Shown here: positions 38,396 to 47,208 of the stretch, piece by piece
Position numbering within the stretch: position 1 is the first letter of the stretch
Layout: each line of letters begins with the position of its first letter
Source: Gallionella sp.
GTDB lineage: Bacteria > Pseudomonadota > Gammaproteobacteria > Burkholderiales > Gallionellaceae
Direction of reading: 5' to 3'
Length of the DNA stretch: 48,429 bases
Assembly: GCA_024641025.1 (NCBI GenBank)
Contig: JAHEDW010000011.1
Location: forward strand, 1 to 48,429
Position numbers and translations under genes: made by a program
The notes under the pieces: generated by a model
The model's input: the letters and a program-made list of their open reading frames with translations, nothing else
Told to the model about the DNA's origin: nothing
Databases searched by the model: none

Positions 38396-39391
38396 ATGAC
38401 CTTGTTCGCCCTGATCACTGCGTTGCTCCTGGAGCAAGTTCAGCCGCTTTCTTCGCGCAAACACCTGTCTGTATTGTTATCCGGTTATGTGAATGTTTTT
38501 CGGCAGCGTTTCGATGCGGGCCAGCAGCGTCATGGCATGATTGCCTGGTTTCTGGCTATGCTGCCGTTGATTGCCGGTGCAATCTTGTTGTATCAGTTTC
38601 TTTATGGGCTAAGTCCGATCCTTGCATGGGCTTTCAACGTGCTTGTACTTTATCTCACAATGGGATTTCGCCAATTCAGCCATTACTTTACTGATATTCA
38701 TCAGGCGTTGCGCGACGAACGATTGGACGAGGCACGCAGACTATTGTCAGCTTGGCTCGGCATCCCTTTCCAGGAATTTAATAGCGAAGAAGTCGCGCGT
38801 CTTTCCATTGAACAAGCCTTGATTGCATCCCATCGCTACGTGTTTGGTGTGATCGTGTGGTTCGTGTTGTTCGGTTCCGTGGGTTTGGGTGGGGCGTCAG
38901 GCGCACTGCTTTACCGACTTGGGCAATATTTGCGCTGGAATATGAGGGATGAATTCCAAGAGGGTTTGCCTGTACACACTGATCATGCTCAGCCTGAAGC
39001 TTTGGCAGAGGGAGATTGGGGAAATGGTGAATTCGGAAGTTTCGCGCGCGTGGCATTCTACTATCTGGACTGGTTGCCAGTTCGCCTGACGGCGTTGACT
39101 TTTGCCATCGTCGGCAACTTCGAAGACACGATCTACTGCTGGCGTAACCAGGCGGCAAGTTGGAACGAGCAGGAAACCGGGATTCTGCTTTCCAGTGGTG
39201 CAGGTGCTTTGGGCGTGTGTCTTGGAATGCCGATCTTACGGGGGGGGATATTGCAGGAAAGACCGGAGATCGGTATCGGCGATGATGCGGATCCTGGTTT
39301 CATGCAAAGTACGGTTGGGCTGGTTTGGCGTTCGGTTGTTTTCTGGCTTGTCCTGCTGATGCTGCTGACATTTTCGAACTTTCTGGGCTAG
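38396..39391 (+). CDS. CobD/CbiB-family membrane protein (no cobalamin genes nearby)
   Basis: 331 residues with TM segments at about 48-66, 70-90, 148-170 and 300-325. The family motifs are suggested by ALITALLLEQVQPL at the start and FYYLDWLPVRLTALTFAIVGNFE. Proteins of this group resemble CobD/CbiB (adenosylcobinamide-phosphate synthase) and AmpE, but in Betaproteobacteria a stand-alone version without cobalamin genes is common. No vitamin B12 genes occur in this window, so a true CobD activity is doubtful. There is no clear ribosome-binding site. Confidence 0.75.
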   Translation: MTLFALITALLLEQVQPLSSRKHLSVLLSGYVNVFRQRFDAGQQRHGMIAWFLAMLPLIAGAILLYQFLYGLSPILAWAFNVLVLYLTMGFRQFSHYFTDIHQALRDERLDEARRLLSAWLGIPFQEFNSEEVARLSIEQALIASHRYVFGVIVWFVLFGSVGLGGASGALLYRLGQYLRWNMRDEFQEGLPVHTDHAQPEALAEGDWGNGEFGSFARVAFYYLDWLPVRLTALTFAIVGNFEDTIYCWRNQAASWNEQETGILLSSGAGALGVCLGMPILRGGILQERPEIGIGDDADPGFMQSTVGLVWRSVVFWLVLLMLLTFSNFLG

Positions 39392-39438
39392 TGTTTGTAC
39401 TTCAAATATTATTTGTTACATGCATGTTCGTTCTTCTC

Positions 39439-39468
39439 TTCACGATAAATATGGAATAAATATATAAT
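39439..39468 (+). promoter_or_regulatory. Putative promoter upstream of the NHL lipoprotein gene
   Basis: TTCACG (39439-39444) and a perfect TATAAT (39463-39468) are spaced by 18 bases; transcription would begin about 60 bases before the ATG. The -35 matches only four of six positions. Confidence 0.4.
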
Positions 39469-39537
39469 TCTGCTCGAACATGGTTGTGTCTGCGTCTGAT
39501 TTCATTACTGTTAATATTTAATAGGAAGTACATTTTT

Positions 39538-40635
39538 ATGCCTCGTAGTTTTTATTTGATATTTCCGATATTGGCGCTGTTGCTGGCTGGATGTAGCACC
39601 GTTGAGGAGAAAAAGCCCTTCGATGGCCCGTTGAGTTGGCCGCAACCACCTGATCAACCACGATTCGCCTATGAAACGGAACTTCGGTCTATTGCAGATG
39701 TAGCCTTTGTTCCTGAGGAAGTCAGCATACGTGCGAAGTTGACCGGTACCTCGGCAGTGTCCGATCAGCCGGTCACGGACAAGCCTTCTTCTATTGTCGC
39801 CAGAAATGGAAAAATTTACGTGGCCGATACTGGCTCGAATACCATCGTTGTATTTGATGTGCCCAGTCGCAAGGTATATCGTTTTGGCATTCGAGAACCA
39901 GGCAACCTGAAAGAACCGGCAGGATTGGCCATGGATGAGAAGATGAATATTTATGTTGCAGATTCCGTCAGGCGCACCGTGTTCGTATACGATGGATTCG
40001 GGCTCTTCCTTCGGATGATTGGAGGTCCGGAGGATCTGGAGCGTCCGACCGGAGTCGCAGTGAGCCGGGATGGGGAGCGCATCTACGTCATTGATCGCTC
40101 CTACAACGATAGCGAAAATCACCATGTGCTCGTCTATGACAAGGAAGGCAAGAAAATTCAGGTGATCGGCAGTCGCGGTAATGGGGATGGACAGTTCAAT
40201 ATACCTATTCAAGGTGCGGTTGCGCCTGATGGGACGCTTTACATCCTTGATTCCGGCAACTTTCGCATTCAAGCTTTTGATAAAGAAGGCAACTTCCTGC
40301 GAAGTTTTGGCAATCCAGGCAAGGAGTTCGGCAATTTTGGGCGACCAAGGGGCATCGCTGTAGATGACGATGGCCTGATTTATGTCACCGATGCCAGTTT
40401 CAATAATTTCCAGATTTTCAATCCGGAAGCCCAGTTGCTTCTGGCAATCGGGCAGTCAAGCCTGGAAAGTCATCCTGGGGAGTACGGCATGCTAAATGGG
40501 ATCGCGGTTGATGAAACCGGAAGAGTCTATGTGGCAGATCAGTTGTATAACAAGGTGGAAGTTATCCGACGCCTGACTGATGAGGAGGGTGAGCAGATGC
40601 TGAAGGAAGCCCAGCAGAAGGAAAAAGCCAAATAG
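39538..40635 (+). CDS. NHL-repeat beta-propeller lipoprotein
   Basis: 365 residues from the ATG at 39538, with AGGAAG at 39523-39528. The signal peptide ends at LLLAGC with Cys19, so it is lipid-anchored. The body contains about six NHL-type repeats: KPSSIVARNGKIYVADTGSNT, LKEPAGLAMDEKMNIYVADS, LERPTGVAVSRDGERIYVID, and further copies to YVADQLYNK near the C-terminus. This predicts a six-bladed propeller facing the periplasm or cell surface. Such propellers commonly bind partner proteins and in several bacteria accompany multiheme cytochromes. The next gene, 400 bases on, is a five-heme cytochrome. Confidence 0.85.
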   Translation: MPRSFYLIFPILALLLAGCSTVEEKKPFDGPLSWPQPPDQPRFAYETELRSIADVAFVPEEVSIRAKLTGTSAVSDQPVTDKPSSIVARNGKIYVADTGSNTIVVFDVPSRKVYRFGIREPGNLKEPAGLAMDEKMNIYVADSVRRTVFVYDGFGLFLRMIGGPEDLERPTGVAVSRDGERIYVIDRSYNDSENHHVLVYDKEGKKIQVIGSRGNGDGQFNIPIQGAVAPDGTLYILDSGNFRIQAFDKEGNFLRSFGNPGKEFGNFGRPRGIAVDDDGLIYVTDASFNNFQIFNPEAQLLLAIGQSSLESHPGEYGMLNGIAVDETGRVYVADQLYNKVEVIRRLTDEEGEQMLKEAQQKEKAK

Positions 40636-41035
40636 TAGAATATTATTTATGATTAATGATAGTTATCCAGGGATAATTTTGGTTCTGCATGGAATAGTTG
40701 AGCTTTTTAAGCGGGTTTGGATTGTAGTTACTCCCGAACTTAGGAATTACTCATGTTGAACTTCCCTTTAATGGGAACATCGCGGTCAAATGAGAACACA
40801 GTCTATATTAAAATCAATTAGTTATATCTGTGGCACATAATATGCTTATTTATTGCTGAAGTGATTTGGTATCTGGGTGTTTAAGATTTCCAACGGGGCT
40901 CTAAATAAAAAATAACAATCCCCGAACTACTTGGTTAATTTTTCAAGATTTTTATAGGCTGTTGTTTTTAGTTGGCAAATCTGTACCTAGCTAGATCGCA
41001 CATTTTACTGATAATTTATATACAAAGAGGTCATC
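40636..41035. other. 400-base AT-rich gap between the NHL lipoprotein and the multiheme cytochrome
   Basis: No open frame of significance is seen. Elements noted are an inverted repeat TTCCC-N6-GGGAA (40762-40777), a sigma-54-like TGGCAC...TGC at 40831-40844, a loose CGGGG/CCCCG pairing around 40897-40925, and AT-rich tracts near the end. The ribosome site AAAGAGG (41024-41030) of the next gene closes the gap. Such length implies a separate transcript for the cytochrome. Confidence 0.6.
40831..40846 (+). promoter_or_regulatory. Possible sigma-54 promoter
   Basis: TGGCACATAATATGC (40831-40845) has the invariant GG and GC separated by ten bases. It matches the -24/-12 consensus TGGCACG-N4-TTGC except for G to A at position 7 and T to A at position 12. 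The start codon is about 190 bases further, a long leader. A single match in AT-rich DNA may be chance. Confidence 0.35.
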
Positions 41036-42073
41036 GTGAATAATTTTTCGTACTCCAAGCTCGTGATAGCAATGGTCGCTGGGGGCATTCTGGCAGCATC
41101 TGCATATGCTGGTGGGCCAACGATTGCGAACGACAGGTTTACCAACATTGGCAGCATTGTCAATACGCGCCATAACTTGTCGCAAAGTAGTGCCCCTTTG
41201 ATCGTGTCACCCATGGACCCCTTCCGAAATGATTATGGCGAAGTCTGTGTCTATTGTCATACTCCTCACGGCGCCAACTTGGCAAATGGTTTGACAGCAC
41301 CATTGTGGAACCGTACCATCAAGGTCACCAATTATCAGACCTACAACGAGCTTGGCACGACTACGCTGACACAAGACGTACTGTCAACCCCAGGTTCCGC
41401 TTCGCTGACCTGCTTGTCCTGCCACGATGGGCAGACAGCTATCGACTCGATTATCAACATGCCTGGTTCGGGGATGGGTCGTGTCCAGCAAGCGACCACC
41501 CAAAACACAGCTTTCCTTGATACATGGACTGGCAAGCCTGGTCACGTTGAAGCAACCCAGCACATGGGTCTGAACAGTACCAACAACGTTCTCGGTAGTG
41601 GTGATGGTTCCGCTTCAGTATACATTGGTACTGGACCTGGGCCAGGTTGTACAAATCTCGGTGGTACATATTTTTGTATTCAACCCGGACAAGGCTGCTT
41701 GTCTTGTCACGCAGACACCGGATCGGCACCTGGCGCTGGCTCCTACGTTGATTTCAGGATGTTCAATCTTGGCACTGACCTGAGGAACGATCACCCGATT
41801 GGGATCACCTTCCCGGCTCCGCCAGGTTCACCATTGCCTGACTGGAACACTCCGGCTGGCGTTAAGGGTGCATCGAATTTCTTCGATGAGAACTCAAACG
41901 GCAGAATGGAGAAAGCCGAGATTCGCACCTATGAAGGCCGGGTCGAGTGTGCGTCCTGTCATGATCCGCATGGTGTACCTTCTGCAGGCGTCGGTACCGT
42001 GTTCAATAAGACTTTCCTGCGCAAGCAAAACACCAACGGTAGTGCGGTGTGCCTGACTTGCCACAATAAGTAA
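41036..42073 (+). CDS. Five-heme c-type cytochrome
   Basis: 345 residues from a GTG with AAAGAGG five bases before it. The signal peptide (about 1-25) ends at ASAYA. Five CXXCH sites are present: CVYCH (71-75), CLSCH (126-130), CLSCH (221-225), CASCH (305-309) and CLTCH (339-343). Two of them read CHTPHG and CHDPHG, as in paired-CXXCH cytochromes, with further His (NDHPIG) as likely distal ligands. Extra cysteines at 205 and 214 could form a disulfide. DENSNGRMEKAE (about 284-295) resembles a calcium-binding EF-hand loop. It is exported, most likely periplasmic or outer surface, and moves electrons; the partner is unknown. A strong hairpin follows. Confidence 0.88.
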   Translation: MNNFSYSKLVIAMVAGGILAASAYAGGPTIANDRFTNIGSIVNTRHNLSQSSAPLIVSPMDPFRNDYGEVCVYCHTPHGANLANGLTAPLWNRTIKVTNYQTYNELGTTTLTQDVLSTPGSASLTCLSCHDGQTAIDSIINMPGSGMGRVQQATTQNTAFLDTWTGKPGHVEATQHMGLNSTNNVLGSGDGSASVYIGTGPGPGCTNLGGTYFCIQPGQGCLSCHADTGSAPGAGSYVDFRMFNLGTDLRNDHPIGITFPAPPGSPLPDWNTPAGVKGASNFFDENSNGRMEKAEIRTYEGRVECASCHDPHGVPSAGVGTVFNKTFLRKQNTNGSAVCLTCHNK

Positions 42074-42090
42074 ACCTCAAGTAATTATAA

Positions 42091-42122
42091 AAGGGGCCGT
42101 CCATTGGACGGCCCCTTTTTTT
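42091..42122 (+). terminator. Rho-independent terminator after the five-heme cytochrome
   Basis: A perfect 12-base stem (42091-42102 and 42106-42117, core GGGGCCGTCC) with a three-base loop is followed by a run of seven Ts. It lies 17 bases past the stop. The rsgA gene converges from the other side. Confidence 0.93.
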
Positions 42123-42169
42123 CGTATATTCCAGATTCTTTGCCCTGATATGAGGCAAATATGATTAAG

Positions 42170-43090
42170 TTACTGACGCTTGGCAGTGATATGTTGGAAT
42201 AATTCCAGCCTGCGGGAATCGATCTTTGCTTCATCGACTGCTTTGCGTATCGCACAGCCGGGTTCTTGCCGGTGATGGCAATCATGGAAGCGGCACTGGC
42301 CGAGGTACTGCGCGAACTCCACGAATCCCTGTTCTATCCTGCCAAAACTCAAGTGGTGCAGACCGAATGCCTGTACCCCGGGACAGTCAATCAGGCAGCT
42401 GGAATCATCGAGACGATACAGCCGGGCGTGAGTGGTGGTGTGTTTGCCGGAATCTAGCGCAGTGGATATTTCACGCGTGGCAGCGTGTGCATCTGGAAGC
42501 AAGGCATTTATCAGGGTAGATTTGCCCATACCGGATTGTCCGACCAGTACGCTACTATGGCTGGTCAGGTATGGACGCAACGGTGATATATCTTGCCTAG
42601 CGCTGATCTCTATCACGCGGTATCCGATGGCTGAGTAGGGCGCCAACCGCTTGCGTGCAGCCACAGCGGGCTCGATCAGATCACATTTATTCAATATGAT
42701 CAGCACGTCGAGATTTTGGTCGAATGCCGCTACGAGACAACGCGCCAGGAGCTCGTCGTTGAACGATGGCTCGGCTGCAACCACGACGATGACCTGTGTG
42801 ATGTTGGCAGCGATGATTTTTTCACGGTGTGCCTCCGAGCGATACAGCAGTGAACTACGTGGCGCGATTTGCTCAATAACGCCTTGCGCTTCAGCAGGGC
42901 GTTGATTCGAAGGCGTCGACCTGAGTAAAGTAGATGGATGGTCAGTGCGCCGAACACCCACGATATCGCCACAAGCTACCTCACTTTTCTTGCCGCGTGT
43001 CAAACAGGCCATCTCGCTATCATCGGTAAGGCGAACCAAATATTGGCGCCCGAAAGCTGCGACGACAGTAGCGCTGAGAATTTCGCTCAA
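42170..43090 (-). CDS. rsgA: Ribosome small-subunit-dependent GTPase RsgA
   Basis: 306 residues from a TTG at 43090 that overlaps the phhB stop (TTGA). It has an N-terminal OB domain, then the circularly permuted GTPase order G4 (NKCD), G1 (VGQSGMGKST), G3 (DCPG), and a C-terminal zinc site with CRFHDC and GC (CHHRQEPGC). RsgA checks late 30S maturation. It is the last gene of the M48 / cytochrome / phhB / rsgA unit. Confidence 0.95.
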   Translation of the reverse strand: MSEILSATVVAAFGRQYLVRLTDDSEMACLTRGKKSEVACGDIVGVRRTDHPSTLLRSTPSNQRPAEAQGVIEQIAPRSSLLYRSEAHREKIIAANITQVIVVVAAEPSFNDELLARCLVAAFDQNLDVLIILNKCDLIEPAVAARKRLAPYSAIGYRVIEISARQDISPLRPYLTSHSSVLVGQSGMGKSTLINALLPDAHAATREISTALDSGKHTTTHARLYRLDDSSCLIDCPGVQAFGLHHLSFGRIEQGFVEFAQYLGQCRFHDCHHRQEPGCAIRKAVDEAKIDSRRLELFQHITAKRQ

Positions 43091-43431
43091 TCAGGAATTC
43101 CAGACAGCGCGTCAACCTTGGCAGCGCAGATAAAATCGTTTTCCGACAGGCCGTGCATGGTATGGGTTGTGTATTCCACATGACAACTGTTGTAGTTGAC
43201 AACCAATTCCGGATGATGATCCTGACTGTGAGATATCCAGGCGACCATGTTAACGAAGGCGATGGTCTGGAAGTAATCCTTGAAACGATATGTCTTGCTG
43301 ATCAGGTGGTCGTATTGTTGCCAGCCATCAAGATGTTGTAAAAGGTCGTCGACTTCCGATTGCGCAAGAGGTGGCGTACCGGACTTGCAGGGTTTGCATT
43401 GCCTGCTGATAAAGTCGCGCGTTTGGCTCAT
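43087..43431 (-). CDS. phhB: Pterin-4a-carbinolamine dehydratase
   Basis: 114 residues. The catalytic pattern HHPELVVNYNSCHVEYTTH, with [ED]HHP-like His-His-Pro, identifies the PCD/DCoH family, which recycles the hydroxylated pterin cofactor of aromatic amino-acid hydroxylases. No phenylalanine hydroxylase lies nearby, so another pterin (such as molybdopterin) may be the substrate, as seen in other bacteria. It overlaps rsgA by four bases and follows the cytochrome by seven. Confidence 0.93.
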   Translation of the reverse strand: MSQTRDFISRQCKPCKSGTPPLAQSEVDDLLQHLDGWQQYDHLISKTYRFKDYFQTIAFVNMVAWISHSQDHHPELVVNYNSCHVEYTTHTMHGLSENDFICAAKVDALSGIPD

Positions 43432-43438
43432 GTTTTAC

Positions 43439-43747
43439 TTACTTGAATTTGTAAAAGATGTTCAAGTATGCAGCGATATCCTGAATTTCTTGTGGTGTGA
43501 GATGTGCATTTACGTTGCCACTGCACATGCTGATCTGCTCGACTAATCCTTCAGGGCTAGTTCTCTTGCGATCAACGCGTGTGAATATCCTATTGCCATC
43601 GCCACCCATCATGGAATTATGGCAACTGTTGCAATCGTATTTTTCGAATAGTTGTTGCCCAGTCTGTGCATTGCCTTTTGGAAAGGGATCCGCTGATGCT
43701 GTAGCTGCGATAGACAGTAATGCAAATACGATTATCATTTTCTTCAT
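43439..43747 (-). CDS. Small monoheme c-type cytochrome
   Basis: 102 residues from the ATG at 43747 (AAGGAGATAACC before it); the longer open frame overlaps the protease gene. A cleaved signal peptide (about 1-19, ending ATASA) precedes a class I fold: heme site CNSCH (about 39-43), Met ligand candidates NSMMGG and SMCSG, and a C-terminal helix TPQEIQDIAAYLN. It is a soluble periplasmic electron carrier. It begins ten bases after the M48 protease stop and shares an operon with phhB and rsgA. Confidence 0.9.
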   Translation of the reverse strand: MKKMIIVFALLSIAATASADPFPKGNAQTGQQLFEKYDCNSCHNSMMGGDGNRIFTRVDRKRTSPEGLVEQISMCSGNVNAHLTPQEIQDIAAYLNIFYKFK

Positions 43748-43757
43748 GGTTATCTCC

Positions 43758-45002
43758 TTATTGAGTCTGCAATTGAGCGATGCGCGCCATGGCAGGAGGG
43801 TGCGAATCGTAAAACTTTGAATAAAGCGGGTCAGGGGTGAGCGTAGCAGCATTATCCTGGTACATCTTTACCAACGCGCTAACCAGATCGGCGGCGGCAG
43901 TCTGACTGGCGGCATAGTTGTCTGCTTCAAACTCGTGCTTGCGCGAAAATGCCGACATCAGCGGATGCAGTAAAAAGCTGAATAAGGGCAATATCATGAA
44001 GAACAGCAGCAGTGCTATAGCAGTGGATTTCGTGCTGACTCCCAGCCCCTCATAGAACCAGTCAGTCTGCATAAACAGCCCGAGTAGCCATAAGAACAAC
44101 AGGCTCATCGCGAATGTTGCCGCGATACGCTTCAATACGTGACGTCGCTTGAAGTGTCCCAATTCATGAGCAAGTACAGCTTCAATCTCGTCACCGCTCA
44201 AACGCTCAAGAAGGGTGTCAAAAAACACGATTCGCTTGGTTTTGCCGAAACCGGTGAAGTACGCATTGCCATGAGCGCTTCGTTTTGATCCATCCATCAC
44301 GAACAAACCCTGAGCAGCAAACCCACATCGGGAAAGTAATGCTTCTATTCGCGCTTTCATTGCTTCATCCTGTAACGGCGAGAATTTGTTGAACAAGGGT
44401 GCGATGAAGGAAGGATAAATGAATAGTATCAGAATGTTAAATGTAATCCATGTCAGCCACACATAAAGCCACCAATATTCACCCATGCGCTCCATCAACC
44501 ACAAGACGCCTAAAAGAAGCGGCAATCCGATGATTGCACCGAGCAATATACTTTTCAGCGCGTCCGCAAGATATGTCAACAAGGTTGTTTTGTTGAAACC
44601 GAAATGCGCTTCGATTACAAACGTGCGATATAGGCCGAAAGGTGCTTCCAAGAGCGTCGATATCATCAGCACAGCAACGATGGTCAACACACCCTGTACT
44701 AACGGGGTGTCGGACCAAGAGCGGGAGAGGTCAGCGATGAACTGTATTCCGCCAGCCAAGGTAAAAAGTAGTAGCAATGAAGCATCGAAAAGCACACTGT
44801 ATAGCCCTATTCGGGTTTTTGCAGATGTGTAATCAGCCGCCTTTTGGTGGGCTTCAAGTTCGATCTTGTCTCGGAAAGCCTCGGGAACCGATGCGCGATG
44901 TGAGGCTATATGATCAAGATGCCTACGCGCTAGCCAGAATTTGGCGAGCGTGGTAAGTGCCAAGGTGGCCAGGAAAATAAAGGTGAACTGTTCTGCAGTC
45001 AT
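43758..45002 (-). CDS. M48-family membrane zinc metallopeptidase (CAAX-protease/Ste24-like)
   Basis: 414 residues with about seven TM segments. The zinc motif HELGH lies in EIEAVLAHELGHFKRRHVLKR (about 270-290), with the third ligand Glu in EFEADNYAA (about 355). The overall shape corresponds to Ste24/M48A rather than the shorter HtpX. In eukaryotes this fold trims prenylated proteins; bacterial members probably degrade or process membrane proteins. It diverges from orn with starts 95 bases apart, a common neighbourhood in Betaproteobacteria as I recall, and heads a four-gene minus-strand operon. Confidence 0.9.
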   Translation of the reverse strand: MTAEQFTFIFLATLALTTLAKFWLARRHLDHIASHRASVPEAFRDKIELEAHQKAADYTSAKTRIGLYSVLFDASLLLLFTLAGGIQFIADLSRSWSDTPLVQGVLTIVAVLMISTLLEAPFGLYRTFVIEAHFGFNKTTLLTYLADALKSILLGAIIGLPLLLGVLWLMERMGEYWWLYVWLTWITFNILILFIYPSFIAPLFNKFSPLQDEAMKARIEALLSRCGFAAQGLFVMDGSKRSAHGNAYFTGFGKTKRIVFFDTLLERLSGDEIEAVLAHELGHFKRRHVLKRIAATFAMSLLFLWLLGLFMQTDWFYEGLGVSTKSTAIALLLFFMILPLFSFLLHPLMSAFSRKHEFEADNYAASQTAAADLVSALVKMYQDNAATLTPDPLYSKFYDSHPPAMARIAQLQTQ

Positions 45003-45097
45003 TTAGCGTTCTTTCAAGATGGTCCATATTGAAGCTGTTCAAGCAACGCGCTTGTGACACAATACGTGTCTGAGCGTTCAATTTGGGCAAGTGAATT

Positions 45098-45643
45098 ATG
45101 GCACAAAATCAAAATCATCTTATCTGGATAGACATGGAAATGACCGGTTTGAATCCGGATGCTGACCGCGTGATCGAAGTAGCGCTGGTTATTACCGACA
45201 ATGATCTTCAGACTGTCGCCGAAGCTCCCGTTCTGGTGTTGCATCAACCGGACAGTGTAGTTGATGGCATGGATGCATGGAATAAATCAACCCACAGCAA
45301 GTCCGGTTTGATCGAAAAAGTAAGAGCCTCGACGCTTGACGAACCGATGGTTGAGGCCGAAATGCTCGGATTCTTGAAGGAATATGTCCCAATCCGTACA
45401 TCTCCGATGTGTGGCAACTCCATTTGCCAAGATCGGCGTTTCCTGGCTCGCTGGATGCCAAAACTAGAGGAATATTTTCATTATCGCAACCTTGACGTTA
45501 GCACGCTCAAGGAGCTAGCCAAGCGTTGGAAACCCGACGTTGCTCAGGGAATCAAGAAACACGGCAAGCATGAGGCGCTCGCAGATATCTATGAGTCCAT
45601 TGGGGAAATGAAACATTACCGGGAACATTTCATCAGGCTCTAA
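45098..45643 (+). CDS. orn: Oligoribonuclease
   Basis: 181 residues. The DEDDh exonuclease motifs are present: [21 protein letters not shown] (Exo I, Asp and Glu), the central Exo II Asp in SICQDRRFL, and Exo [15 protein letters not shown] with His and Asp. It degrades two-to-five-base RNAs and pGpG to nucleotides. The ATG is close to the divergent protease start. The small acidic gene follows 58 bases later. Confidence 0.97.
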   Translation: MAQNQNHLIWIDMEMTGLNPDADRVIEVALVITDNDLQTVAEAPVLVLHQPDSVVDGMDAWNKSTHSKSGLIEKVRASTLDEPMVEAEMLGFLKEYVPIRTSPMCGNSICQDRRFLARWMPKLEEYFHYRNLDVSTLKELAKRWKPDVAQGIKKHGKHEALADIYESIGEMKHYREHFIRL

Positions 45644-45701
45644 ACCGATCATTGACTAGTTGGCATATACTTTTTACCACATACTTTGGCTGGAGGCATT
45701 T

Positions 45702-45998
45702 ATGACTACCAAAAAGACCCAATCTATCCTTCCTGACTATGATCAAGCGAGAGTCATTGAGCGCCCGGATGGTTTCTACTGGCAGGACGACGAGCTTGCG
45801 GATAAATACTTCGGACCATTTTCTTCCTTGTTAGAGGCAGTACAGGATATGCAGCTTCAAAGTGACAGTGATACAGAGCTTGAAGTAGGGGAGACGCTGG
45901 AAGATGCAGAAGATGAGATCGGCATCTCCAACTGGATAGATCCTGAGACCGGTGAGCCTGCAGAGGATTCCTCAACCCGTCTCAATGATGACACTTAG
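45702..45998 (+). CDS. Small acidic protein of unknown function
   Basis: 98 residues from the ATG at 45702, preceded by GGAGG. Not recognised. The N-terminal half has a recognisable compact motif ERPDGFYWQDDELADKYFGPF; the C-terminal half is strongly acidic (ETLEDAEDEIGISNWIDPETGEP). No TM, signal, or Cys-based motif is visible. It follows orn with a gap of 58 bases and may be co-expressed with it. Similar short proteins occur after orn in related Betaproteobacteria as far as I recall. Confidence 0.75.
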   Translation: MTTKKTQSILPDYDQARVIERPDGFYWQDDELADKYFGPFSSLLEAVQDMQLQSDSDTELEVGETLEDAEDEIGISNWIDPETGEPAEDSSTRLNDDT

Positions 45999-46088
45999 CT
46001 GCAGTTGCCTCATTATGAGTCGAATTCGATTGAACAGCGGCTCATAGGAAAAATCCCGTATTTCACTTGAGCAGGACTCATCCTTACC

Positions 46089-47177
46089 CTATTTTTCTGC
46101 ACCCATCCCAACAGCTCTCAGCCTGCTTTGCTCCAATTCCTCAGGATTTTGTTCAACGAGCCAGCCATTGAGGTTTTCCATAACCAAGTCGGTCAACGCG
46201 TGCATCCAGTCGTTGCGCTCGTTTAGGCAAGGGATGTAGTGGTATTCCCCACCGCCGGCATGCTGAAAATCCTCTTTACCTTCCTGTGCGATCTCTTCCA
46301 GGGTTTCAAGGCAGTCGGCAACAAAGCCTGGGCAGACAACGTCAACTCTCCGGGTATTTTTTTTGCCCAATTCCTCCAGCGTCGCAGTTGTGTAGGGTTT
46401 GATCCATTCCGCCTTGCCAAAACGAGATTGGAAGCTAACCTGGTATTGATCGGGCTTCAATCCCAGTTGCTGCGCAAGTAGGCGCCCGGTCTTTTGGCAT
46501 TCACAATGATAGGGGTCGCCCTTTTCCAGAGTGTAACGAGGTACTCCATGAAAGCTCATTACCAGCTTGTCCGGACGATCATTCTTCATCCAGTATTCGT
46601 TTATGTTGTTCGCCAGTGCTTTGATATAACCCGGGTGGTCATGATAATTCCTGATGGTGCGTAATGCTGGAGTGTTACGCATCCGTTGCAGTTCATTGAA
46701 TACTATGTCGAAGGCGGTGGCGGAGCTGCTTGCTGCATATTGAGGATACATAGGTACGATAAGGATGCGCTGGCAATTCTGCTCCTTGAGTCTGCGCAGT
46801 ACGCTTGGAATGGAGGGGTTTCCATAGCGCATTGCAAAGTCAACTACTAGCGGAGCATTGGTGCGCTCACCAAGGTAACCTTGCAACAATGTAGCCTGCT
46901 TTTCAGTATGGACCCGCAGCGGAGAACCTTCCTTGGTCCAGATGGTGGCATATTTCGCGGCAGATTTCTTCGGTCGTACATTGAGGATGATCCCGTTGAG
47001 TATCAGCCACCAGATCGGTTTTGGAATCTCCACCACGCGAGGATCACTCAGGAATTCCTTCAGGTATGGCCGGACTGCTTTGGCTGTGGGTGCGTCAGGC
47101 GTGCCGAGATTAATCAGTAATACGCCAGTTTTGACCGGTGTACCATGCGTGAAGCTGGGTTCAATTTGATAGGCCAT
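46089..47177 (-). CDS. hemH: Ferrochelatase
   Basis: 362 residues. It inserts Fe2+ into protoporphyrin IX. Signature parts are [31 protein letters not shown] near the N-terminus, the metal-ligand His in [17 protein letters not shown], and the C-terminal [20 protein letters not shown] precedes the ATG. It follows hrcA by 31 bases and is transcribed with it. Haem supply fits a genome rich in cytochromes. Confidence 0.97.
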   Translation of the reverse strand: MAYQIEPSFTHGTPVKTGVLLINLGTPDAPTAKAVRPYLKEFLSDPRVVEIPKPIWWLILNGIILNVRPKKSAAKYATIWTKEGSPLRVHTEKQATLLQGYLGERTNAPLVVDFAMRYGNPSIPSVLRRLKEQNCQRILIVPMYPQYAASSSATAFDIVFNELQRMRNTPALRTIRNYHDHPGYIKALANNINEYWMKNDRPDKLVMSFHGVPRYTLEKGDPYHCECQKTGRLLAQQLGLKPDQYQVSFQSRFGKAEWIKPYTTATLEELGKKNTRRVDVVCPGFVADCLETLEEIAQEGKEDFQHAGGGEYHYIPCLNERNDWMHALTDLVMENLNGWLVEQNPEELEQSRLRAVGMGAEK

Positions 47178-47208
47178 TTATTTATTCCTTGCAGTTGATA
47201 TATTGAAT

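Noticed and set aside
40762..40777. TTCCC-N6-GGGAA inverted repeat
   Set aside because: Five-base arms in AT-rich DNA are expected by chance; kept only as context for the sigma-54 candidate.
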